Program-made: the position numbers and the translations under genes
Part shown: in pieces, positions 1 through 6,061 of the stretch
Layout: each line of letters starts with the position of its first letter
How positions within the stretch are numbered: the first letter of the stretch is position 1
DNA from: Actinomycetales bacterium
GTDB taxonomy: Bacteria > Actinomycetota > Actinomycetes > Mycobacteriales > Mycobacteriaceae
Direction: 5' to 3'
Assembly (NCBI GenBank): GCA_012838715.1
Contig: DUOR01000029.1
Coordinates: forward strand, 1 to 6,396
Length of the DNA stretch: 6,396 nucleotides
Notes under the pieces: model-generated
Database searches by the model: none
The model's input: the letters and a program-made list of their open reading frames with translations, nothing else
What the model was told of the DNA's origin: nothing

Positions 1-388
<388 letters not shown>

Positions 389-769
389 GTGTTCAAGGAT
401 TTCTGGTCGTCCATGCCGCGGGACCCCTTCGAGGGCGATCCCGACGATCCGTCGCACCTGCTCGACCCCGACGAACCCTTCGAGCCGCTGACCGACGAGG
501 AACGCCTCGAAGTCGCCGAGGACCTCGACGCCGTCCGCGAGTTCCGCGCCGTCCTCGGCCCCGAGGGCCTGTGGGGCGTGTGCATGCAGTGCGAGGAGTG
601 CGAGGACATGCACTACTACAACTGGGACGTCCTGGAAGCGCACTACCACCTGCTGCTGGCCGGCGAGCAGTCGCCGGTCCACGAGCCGGAGTTCTCCCCC
701 GATCCCTCGCGCTACGCGCCGTGGGATTACTGCGCCGGTTTCGTCGACGGTCGGCGCGGCCGCCGCTAG
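389..769 (+). CDS. DUF5319 family protein (Rv3412-like), function unknown
   Basis: This encodes a soluble, acidic 126-residue protein with no signal peptide or membrane helix. I recognise it by context and sequence as the conserved actinobacterial protein found between guaB2 and rsdA/sigD (Rv3412 in M. tuberculosis); no function is established to my knowledge. Residues 1-60 are rich in Asp/Glu/Pro. A compact aromatic core follows with WGVCMQCEECEDMHYYNWD (62-80) and WDYCAGFVDG (112-121). Cysteines 65, 68 and 71 form Cx2Cx2C, and Cys115 could be a fourth ligand, so metal or Fe-S binding is possible (inference). I chose GTG at 389, giving MFKDFWSSMP, because a -10 element sits exactly where a leaderless start needs it. 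An in-frame TTG at 359 would add ten residues without a ribosome-binding site. The stop TAG lies 15 bp from the convergent rsdA stop. Confidence 0.85.
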   Translation: MFKDFWSSMPRDPFEGDPDDPSHLLDPDEPFEPLTDEERLEVAEDLDAVREFRAVLGPEGLWGVCMQCEECEDMHYYNWDVLEAHYHLLLAGEQSPVHEPEFSPDPSRYAPWDYCAGFVDGRRGRR

Positions 770-788
770 AGGGGGTTCCCGCCGCTAG
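760..788. repeat. 10-bp direct repeat spanning both convergent stop codons
   Basis: CCGCCGCTAG occurs at 760-769 and again at 779-788, separated by nine bases. In the first copy TAG is the plus-strand DUF5319 stop; in the second the CTA, read on the minus strand, is the rsdA stop. No convincing intrinsic terminator lies between the two genes; a weak 5-bp inverted repeat (780-784 with 793-797) has no T-tract. Confidence 0.6.
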
Positions 789-1807
789 TAGCCGGCGACC
801 GGCGGCACGACCGGGGATTCGACGCCGCCGTCGAAGGGCAGCGATTCGCCGTCGCCGGGCGTGCCCGGGGTGGTGGCGGTGACCGTGGCGGTCTCGGTGA
901 CCGTTTCGGTGGCGGTCTCCGTCTGAGTGACGGTGTCCGGCGTGCGGGTGACCGTTTCGGGGGTGCGGGTGCGGGTTTCCACGCGCGTTTCGGTGCGGTT
1001 GTTGGTGACCGTCGTCGGCGTCGCCGTTGCGGTCACGGTGCGCACGCGCGCCTCCGACTGCCGCATCCGCTCCGCCAGGGCGGCGCGGTCGGCCTCGTTG
1101 ACCTGCTCCATCAGTTCCTGGGCGCGGGCGAGGAGTTCCTCGGCCCGCTCGATATCGCCGGCGTCGCTGGCCGCGTCGGCTTCCTCGAGGGTGGAGGCCA
1201 GTTCGACTTCGGCGGTGTGCGCGCCGAACAGGTTCTGCTTGACCGGCCACAGCACGCCGCCCGGGCCGGCGTTCTGGATGGCGCCGATGCCACCGGCGAC
1301 CAGCAGGAACGACGCGGCCGCGCCGAGCATGGCGCTGCCGACGCGCGTCGGGTACCACCAGCGGCGCGCCTCGCCGTCGCCGTCGGAACCGCCCCGCTTG
1401 CCGACTGCCCGGAGGCGACCCGTCGCGGGTGCGTCGTCCACGTCGGCGCCGTCGCCCACGTCAATGTCGTCCACGCCGTTGACGCTGGCGGCGCCGACCG
1501 GCTCGGATTCGTCGTCGACCGGCAGCGCCTCGACGTCGACGATGTCGAAGCGGCCGAGGACTGCGTCGAGGTCCAGTTCGGGAACCGGCGGAACGTCGGC
1601 GTTGGCGCGGTGGCCGGCGCGGACGAACAGTTCGGCCAGGTGCGCGTCGGTGCCGTAGAGGCCGGCGCCCGAGGCGTCGTCGTTGCCGGCGGCGAGCTCG
1701 GTGAGGAACCGGTCGTCGGCGGCGAGTTCGGCGGCGGAGGGGAAGGGCTCGGCATTGCCGAAGGCGGTGCCCCGCCCGGCGTCATGCGAGCTGTTCGAGT
1801 GCTTCAA
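785..1807 (-). CDS. rsdA: Anti-sigma-D factor RsdA
   Basis: RsdA is a membrane-tethered inhibitor that holds SigD inactive; in M. tuberculosis it is released by regulated Clp proteolysis. The 340-residue protein has the family layout. An N-terminal sigma-binding region (about 20-85) includes AAELAADDRFLTELA and DAHLAELFVRAGHRA. A very acidic linker follows (about 88-128), then basic EARRWWYPTR and one membrane helix (about 157-178). Outside the membrane there is a helical Glu/Ala-rich segment (about 200-256), then a Thr-rich tail (259-317) with repeated ETVT and RTP elements. The tail is longer in alternating Thr-x steps than I would expect and may be O-mannosylated (inference). The start is TTG at 1807-1805, with GGAAAGGA on the minus strand at 1824-1817, nine bases away. 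It lies 129 bp downstream of sigD in the same reading frame and is presumably co-transcribed. The assignment rests on architecture plus the sigD neighbour, since the primary sequence is poorly conserved in this family. Confidence 0.87.
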   Translation of the reverse strand: MKHSNSSHDAGRGTAFGNAEPFPSAAELAADDRFLTELAAGNDDASGAGLYGTDAHLAELFVRAGHRANADVPPVPELDLDAVLGRFDIVDVEALPVDDESEPVGAASVNGVDDIDVGDGADVDDAPATGRLRAVGKRGGSDGDGEARRWWYPTRVGSAMLGAAASFLLVAGGIGAIQNAGPGGVLWPVKQNLFGAHTAEVELASTLEEADAASDAGDIERAEELLARAQELMEQVNEADRAALAERMRQSEARVRTVTATATPTTVTNNRTETRVETRTRTPETVTRTPDTVTQTETATETVTETATVTATTPGTPGDGESLPFDGGVESPVVPPVAGY

Positions 1808-1843
1808 CGCGCCTGGTCCTTTCCCTGTCGATTCCGCCGCGGG

Positions 1844-1876
1844 GCCGTGGTCCCCGTCGTGCCGTGGTGCCGTCGT
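1844..1876. repeat. Imperfect tandem repeat in the sigD-rsdA spacer
   Basis: A 17-bp unit, GCCGTGGTCCCCGTCGT (1844-1860), is followed by a 16-bp near copy, GCCGTGGTGCCGTCGT (1861-1876). It then decays into GTGGTG-type sequence to about 1891. It lies in the 129-bp spacer between sigD and rsdA. No function is apparent. Confidence 0.5.
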
Positions 1877-1905
1877 GTGGTGTCGTGGTGGTTTCGTTCG
1901 TGCGC

Positions 1906-1921
1906 CGGTGCGGCCGCACCG
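1906..1921 (-). promoter_or_regulatory. Perfect 16-bp palindrome between sigD and rsdA
   Basis: CGGTGCGGCCGCACCG is a perfect palindrome and folds as a 6-bp stem with a GGCC loop. It begins 16 bp after the sigD stop on the transcribed strand and has no T-tract. In the sigD-rsdA mRNA it could act as an attenuator, a stability element, or nothing. Perfect GC palindromes of this size can arise by chance in DNA of this composition. Confidence 0.35.
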
Positions 1922-1936
1922 CGGTTCCGCCGCATG

Positions 1937-2518
1937 TCAGCCGACTCCCCGGGCGGGGTGTTCGGCCTCGTCCTCGACGATTTTCCGGAGCTTGGCCAGT
2001 GCCCGATGCTGGGCGACGCGAACCGCCCCCGGCGTGCTTCCGACGAGCTCGGCGACCTCTTCGGCCGACAGCCCCTCGAATACGCGGAGGATGATGATGT
2101 CGCGCGCCTTCTCACTTAGCTCATCGAGCAATCGCCGCACTTCGTTACCGTCGTCGTGCAGCAACATCGATTCCTCGGGCCCGGGGGTGGCGTCGGGGGC
2201 GTCGGGGATGTCGTCGACGGGGAGGGACATGTCCCGCAGGCCGGCGCGGTGCGCGTCGGCGACCTTGTGGGAGGCGACCCCGTAGACGTAGGCCATGAAC
2301 GGGCGGCCGCGGTCGACGTACCTGTCCAGCGAGTTGGCGACCGCGAGGATGACTTCCTGCGCCACATCTTCCGGTGAGACCGGCCCGTCGGATCCCATCC
2401 GCGCGCGGCAGTAGCGGACGACGGGCGGGTGGATGGTCCGCAGAACCGAGGCAAGCGCGGACCGGGAACCGGATGCGGCGTCCCGCACCCGGTTCCGCAG
2501 ATCCTCGTCGTCGGCCAT
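1937..2518 (-). CDS. sigD: ECF RNA polymerase sigma factor SigD
   Basis: This is an alternative sigma factor directing RNA polymerase to its regulon; in mycobacteria and corynebacteria SigD is linked to cell-envelope and stationary-phase genes. The 193-residue product closely resembles M. tuberculosis SigD. Region 2 covers about 25-95, with VVRYCRAR (33-40), DVAQEV (51-56, core-binding 2.2) and GRPFMAYVYG plus HKVADAHRAGLRD (2.3/2.4). A Pro/Asp linker (100-117) leads to region 4 (about 125-180), whose helix-turn-helix is GLSAEEVAELVG followed by STPGAVRVAQHRAL (149-174). I chose ATG at 2518-2516 because GAGG lies six bases upstream and the N-terminus matches the family. An in-frame GTG at 2530 would add MRKA but has no ribosome-binding site. 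The downstream rsdA gene encodes its inhibitor. Region 1 and the SnoaL-type C-terminal extension of larger ECF groups are absent, as expected. Confidence 0.94.
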   Translation of the reverse strand: MADDEDLRNRVRDAASGSRSALASVLRTIHPPVVRYCRARMGSDGPVSPEDVAQEVILAVANSLDRYVDRGRPFMAYVYGVASHKVADAHRAGLRDMSLPVDDIPDAPDATPGPEESMLLHDDGNEVRRLLDELSEKARDIIILRVFEGLSAEEVAELVGSTPGAVRVAQHRALAKLRKIVEDEAEHPARGVG

Positions 2519-2535
2519 GGCCTTCCTCACGTGCC

Positions 2536-2549
2536 CCGGCGCGCGCCGG
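2536..2549. promoter_or_regulatory. GC palindrome in the sigD leader
   Basis: CCGGCGCGCGCCGG is a 14-bp perfect palindrome 18 bp upstream of the sigD ATG. In RNA it gives a 5-bp stem with a GCGC loop just before the ribosome-binding site, so it could dampen translation. It may equally be a chance product of GC-rich sequence. Confidence 0.3.
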
Positions 2550-2594
2550 ATCGGGAGTATTCGTCTCCGGTCTTAATCGGATTTCGTCCTGTGC

Positions 2595-2623
2595 AGTCTA
2601 CCCCACCGATGTTCGCCGATTTC
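2595..2623 (-). promoter_or_regulatory. Possible sigD promoter
   Basis: TAGACT on the minus strand (2600-2595) fits TAnnnT and would start transcription near 2588, about 70 nt before the sigD ATG. The hexamer 17 bp upstream (GAAATC, 2623-2618) is a poor -35, so this is only a candidate. Another -10-like TATAAC lies at 2631-2626 without a partner. I see no clear SigD autoregulatory motif. Confidence 0.3.
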
Positions 2624-2673
2624 CGGTTATACCTCTTACCCAACGCCGCTCCCCCGCCGGGCGCCCGGCCGCG

Positions 2674-2750
2674 CCCTCGCAGTGCCCTCGTCGCACCCTC
2701 GCCGTGCCCTCGCCGTGTCATCGTCGCACCCTCGTCGCGCCCCCGCCGCG
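2674..2750. repeat. Tandem array of seven 11-bp units
   Basis: Seven units follow one another with an exact 11-bp period and no indels, starting at 2674, 2685, 2696, 2707, 2718, 2729 and 2740. The consensus is CCCTCGYCGYR. Units 3 and 4 are identical (CCCTCGCCGTG). Unit 5 starts TCATCG and unit 7 CCCCCG. A degenerate eighth unit may precede at 2663. The period is close to one DNA helical turn, so every unit faces the same side of the helix. The array is upstream of both sigD and whiB. Confidence 0.85.
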
Positions 2751-2847
2751 GGTGCGCGCGTACCCCATTCGCCCGCCGCGTGCCGACGACGGCGCCCCGA
2801 TTCCGGGGGATGGCCCCGTTCGGGTGGTCCGATCTGGATGGCGGGGC

Positions 2848-2864
2848 TCACGTCGGGGACGTGA
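2848..2864. promoter_or_regulatory. Operator-like perfect dyad TCACGTC-N3-GACGTGA
   Basis: The arms TCACGTC (2848-2854) and GACGTGA (2858-2864) are perfect inverted repeats of seven bases around GGG. Half-site centres are ten bases apart, about one helical turn, as expected for a dimeric regulator. It lies 234 bp upstream of the whiB ATG and about 330 bp upstream of sigD. I cannot name the regulator. Confidence 0.45.
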
Positions 2865-3033
2865 CCGACCGCACATTGCGGGCGTTCAAATGTGGCTCAG
2901 CCATGGGATTTTCCCGGAATTCTCCAGAACTGTGCCCGCAGTCTGCCATCCCGTCTCCTGCGGTTCACCAACTGTTTACGACCGCGGCCCACACTTGCCG
3001 TCGTGGACGCCCCGACCCGGGGTCACCGCGCCA

Positions 3034-3051
3034 GGAACCCGGATTGGTTCC
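3034..3051. promoter_or_regulatory. Operator-like perfect dyad GGAACC-N6-GGTTCC
   Basis: GGAACC (3034-3039) and GGTTCC (3046-3051) are perfect 6-bp inverted arms with a 6-bp spacer, ending 46 bp before the whiB ATG. This is close enough to overlap a promoter or sit in the leader. GGAAC alone also resembles the -35 of SigE/SigH-type ECF promoters, but no GTT-type -10 follows at the right distance. Confidence 0.4.
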
Positions 3052-3097
3052 GGTACGCGCTCGCGGACAGCTTGAGTGTTTTAGGAGATTCACGGCC

Positions 3098-3406
3098 ATG
3101 ACGCACTTTGATCACCTCCCCGGCCCGAACGCCGACGTCTGGGATTGGCAGCTGCACGGTTCGTGCCGCGGCGCCGACTCGTCGGTGTTCTTCCATCCGG
3201 AGGGTGAGCGCGGCCGTGCCCGTGCGATGCGCGAGATGCGCGCCAAGTCCATCTGCCAGGCGTGCCCGGTTCTGGAGCAGTGCCGCACCCACGCCCTCCG
3301 CGTCGGTGAGCCGTACGGCATCTGGGGCGGGATGAGCGAGTCGGAGCGCGTCGAGATTCTCCGCGCCCGCCCGCGCCGCGCCCGCCGCGCCAAGGTCCTG
3401 GCCTAA
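3098..3406 (+). CDS. whiB3: WhiB-family iron-sulfur regulator, WhiB3/WhcB type
   Basis: WhiB proteins carry a [4Fe-4S] cluster that senses oxygen, NO or redox state and regulate transcription with the primary sigma factor. The 102-residue product matches M. tuberculosis WhiB3 in length and in cluster cysteine positions: Cys23, Cys53, Cys56 and Cys62 (C-x29-C-x2-C-x5-C). The N-terminus LPGPNADVWDWQLHGSCRG and the block DSSVFFHPEGERGRARAMRE are WhiB3-like. GEPYGIWGGMSESER (70-84) is the family beta-turn. A basic tail rich in Arg-Ala (88-102) would contact DNA. The start is ATG at 3098 with AGGAG at 3083-3087. The frame stays open far upstream, but nothing there looks like WhiB. The context (groES-groEL1 on one side, sigD on the other) also matches WhiB3; the corynebacterial name for this member is WhcB. 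An intrinsic terminator follows directly. Confidence 0.94.
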   Translation: MTHFDHLPGPNADVWDWQLHGSCRGADSSVFFHPEGERGRARAMREMRAKSICQACPVLEQCRTHALRVGEPYGIWGGMSESERVEILRARPRRARRAKVLA

Positions 3407-3410
3407 TCGC

Positions 3411-3435
3411 AGCCGCCCCACGGGGCGGCTTTTTT
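3411..3435 (+). terminator. Intrinsic terminator of whiB
   Basis: AGCCGCCC (3411-3418) pairs with GGGCGGCT (3423-3430) around a CACG loop, an 8-bp stem followed by a run of T (3430-3435). It starts five bases after the whiB stop codon. This is a textbook Rho-independent terminator and marks whiB as monocistronic. Confidence 0.93.
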
Positions 3436-3466
3436 GATGCCCGCGCAACGCCGGTTCAGTGTTGCC

Positions 3467-3521
3467 GGCACGGCGCCGGCATGACGTCGGCACGGCGTCG
3501 GCATGACGTCGGCACGGCGCC
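3467..3521. repeat. Tandem array of five 11-bp units in alternating A-B order
   Basis: Units start at 3467, 3478, 3489, 3500 and 3511 with no indels. GGCACGGCGCC, GGCATGACGTC, GGCACGGCGTC, GGCATGACGTC and GGCACGGCGCC alternate, giving a 22-bp higher-order period. The B unit contains the palindrome GACGTC. The array lies between the whiB terminator and the groEL terminator hairpin. It shares its period, but not its sequence, with the array at 2674-2750. Confidence 0.88.
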
Positions 3522-3597
3522 ACCCGCGCCGTTCCGCCGGCGCGGCACCGGTTCACCGCCGACCCCCGTGGCATTCCCACGCCCCCACGATCGCCGA

Positions 3598-3635
3598 AGG
3601 GCGGGCGGCAACGGTTTCCCGTTTCCGCCCGCCCT
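3598..3635 (-). terminator. Large hairpin, probable groEL terminator
   Basis: AGGGCGGGCGG (3598-3608) pairs with CCGCCCGCCCT (3625-3635) over 11 bp. After one mismatch (3609/3624), AACGG pairs with CCGTT for five more, closing on a TTTC loop. No U-tract follows on the minus strand; many actinobacterial terminators lack one. It lies 66 bp past the groEL stop. As a symmetrical hairpin it could also block plus-strand read-through. Confidence 0.7.
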
Positions 3636-3646
3636 CACGCGGTTCA

Positions 3647-3682
3647 CTCCGTGCGCTCCGTGCGCGCGGTGCGCCGCGGTTG
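3647..3682. repeat. Short 9-bp tandem repeat after groEL
   Basis: CTCCGTGCG at 3647-3655 is repeated exactly at 3656-3664, followed by CGCGGTGCG (3665-3673) and a weak fourth unit. It lies between the groEL stop and its terminator hairpin. No function is apparent. Confidence 0.5.
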
Positions 3683-3701
3683 CGCGGCGTGACCGGGCGA
3701 C

Positions 3702-5306
<1,605 letters not shown>

Positions 5307-5318
5307 TTAACCGCCGCC

Positions 5319-5618
5319 TTACTTCTCGATGACGGCGAGGATGTCGCGCTGCGACAGGAGCAGGTACTCCTGGCCCTGGTACTTCAGCTCGGTGCCGCCG
5401 TACTTGGAGAAGATGACGGTGTCACCCTCCTTGACGTCCATCGGGATGCGGTCGTCGTCGTCCGCCCAACGGCCCGGGCCGACGGCGATGACGGTCGCCT
5501 CCTGCGGCTTCTCCTTGGCGGAGTCGGGGATGACCAGGCCGGACGCGGTGGTGGTCTCGGCCTCGTTGATCTGGACCAGGACGCGGTCCTCGAGCGGCTT
5601 GATGTTGACGTTCGCCAC
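5319..5618 (-). CDS. groES: Co-chaperonin GroES
   Basis: GroES is the heptameric lid of the GroEL chamber. The product is 99 residues, the usual length: [20 protein letters not shown], the mobile loop (about 16-36) with the GroEL-binding hydrophobic GLVIP (27-31), VGPGRW (46-51), [14 protein letters not shown] (64-77) and [16 protein letters not shown] at the end. The start is GTG at 5618-5616, because the family begins MA(N/K)VNIKP and GGAGGA lies about seven bases upstream. An in-frame ATG at 5633 would overlap that ribosome-binding site. It is first in the groES-groEL operon, with a leader of about 160 nt. Confidence 0.97.
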   Translation of the reverse strand: MANVNIKPLEDRVLVQINEAETTTASGLVIPDSAKEKPQEATVIAVGPGRWADDDDRIPMDVKEGDTVIFSKYGGTELKYQGQEYLLLSQRDILAVIEK

Positions 5619-5659
5619 GATGAAATCCTCCATGTGCGTGCTGCCCGCCGCGTCCCGGC

Positions 5660-5678
5660 CCGCCCCGTCGCGGGGCGG
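5660..5678 (-). promoter_or_regulatory. GC-rich hairpin in the groES leader
   Basis: CCGCCCCG (5660-5667) and CGGGGCGG (5671-5678) form a perfect 8-bp stem with a 3-base loop, about 40 nt upstream of the groES start in the transcribed leader. No T-tract follows on the minus strand. It may stabilise the mRNA or influence elongation or translation. Confidence 0.45.
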
Positions 5679-5782
5679 TCGCCGGTTCGTGCGCGGCGGG
5701 CGCGAGTTGATGTTCTTTGTGCCGGTTGGTTCGCGGGCACAGCCGTCGTCGCGGGTGAACAACTGTGTGTCAAACAACCTGC

Positions 5783-5809
5783 CTGGCACTCTACCCCCGC
5801 GAGTGCTAA
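5783..5809 (-). promoter_or_regulatory. CIRCE operator (HrcA binding site)
   Basis: The consensus is TTAGCACTC-N9-GAGTGCTAA. Read on the transcribed minus strand, the site is TTAGCACTC (5809-5801), a 9-base spacer, then GAGTGCCAG (5791-5783). One arm is perfect, the other has two changes at its end. The site covers the promoter spacer and -10 hexamer, so bound HrcA would block RNA polymerase. This predicts heat-inducible groES-groEL expression. Confidence 0.95.
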
Positions 5810-5816
5810 CGCTCAA
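5788..5816 (-). promoter_or_regulatory. groES-groEL promoter, housekeeping type
   Basis: On the minus strand TTGAGC (5816-5811) and TAGAGT (5793-5788) are separated by exactly 17 bp. The -10 hexamer fits TAnnnT and lies inside the second CIRCE arm. Transcription would begin near 5781, giving a leader of about 160 nt. Confidence 0.8.
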
Positions 5817-5833
5817 CATGGCCGGGTGCCAGC

Positions 5834-5941
5834 GCTTTCCGACGGCGCGCGCCGGAGCTTTCCACGGCCCCCGCCAACGCTTCCCGACGGGGCCGCTGCC
5901 GCTTCCCCGCGGACCGCCGCCGCTTTTCGACGCCGCGACGG
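5834..5941. repeat. Degenerate tandem array with a period of about 22 bp
   Basis: GCTTTCC, GCTTTCC, GCTTCCC, GCTTCCC and GCTTTTC begin at 5834, 5857, 5879, 5901 and 5922, so spacings are 23, 22, 22 and 21 bp. A rough unit is GCTTYCCGACGG followed by a CCGCC-rich half. The array lies just upstream of the groES -35 and ends in the terminator-like hairpin at 5936-5961. The period is two helical turns, double that of the 11-bp arrays. Confidence 0.65.
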
Positions 5942-5961
5942 TAAACGTCGTTTTCTTTTTT
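5936..5961 (+). terminator. Terminator-like hairpin with T-tract, no gene upstream on this strand
   Basis: CGACG (5936-5940) pairs with CGTCG (5946-5950) around GTAAA, with a possible extra G-T pair, followed by TTTTCTTTTTT (5951-5961). The stem is short but the T-tract is strong and stands out in this GC-rich DNA. The nearest plus-strand gene upstream is whiB, more than 2.5 kb away and already terminated. It could end a small RNA, or the T-run may instead be an upstream element for the gene at 6062. Confidence 0.5.
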
Positions 5962-6061
5962 CGCGTAGTTTGGGGGCACCCCGGAACGAGGGGTGAGCTA
6001 CGTCATATTTGAACGGGTGGGCGCTCACCGGAACCGAGTGACCGCCGAGGAAGAGGAAGCC

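Larger units (their letters stand above)
2519..3097. other. Gene-free divergent region between sigD and whiB
   Basis: No open frame in this stretch of about 580 bp has a credible ribosome-binding site or a recognisable product. M. tuberculosis has Rv3415c in the equivalent position, and I see no trace of it here. The region holds the sigD leader and promoter candidate, the 11-bp array at 2674-2750, the dyads at 2848-2864 and 3034-3051, and a locally AT-richer patch around 2885-2935. I could not identify a convincing whiB promoter hexamer pair. A long or sigma-factor-specific whiB leader is therefore possible. Confidence 0.6.

Noticed and set aside
393..1358. Minus-strand Arg/Gly-rich open frame across DUF5319 and rsdA
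   Set aside because: It is an out-of-frame shadow; its composition is low-complexity Arg/Gly/Pro and it cuts across two recognisable genes.
2429..3097. In-frame upstream extension of whiB reaching back into sigD
   Set aside because: It overlaps sigD, runs through the 11-bp array, and has no WhiB family sequence. The ATG at 3098 has a good ribosome-binding site and gives the exact WhiB3 length.
3467..3521. Repeat array as a CRISPR
   Set aside because: Units are contiguous 11-mers with no spacers, and no cas genes are present.
5768..5773. Consensus TTGACA on the minus strand as a second groES -35
   Set aside because: No TAnnnT hexamer lies 16-19 bp downstream; the matching position reads GACGAC.
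5803..5818. HAIR-like (HspR) site upstream of groES
   Set aside because: Only fragments of the CTTGAGT-N7-ACTCAAG consensus are present, and the CIRCE match explains the symmetry better.
5983..6003. GGAAC at 5983 as a SigE/SigH-type promoter for the gene at 6062
   Set aside because: The expected GTT -10 element is missing at 16-19 bp; the CGT at 6001 is too close.
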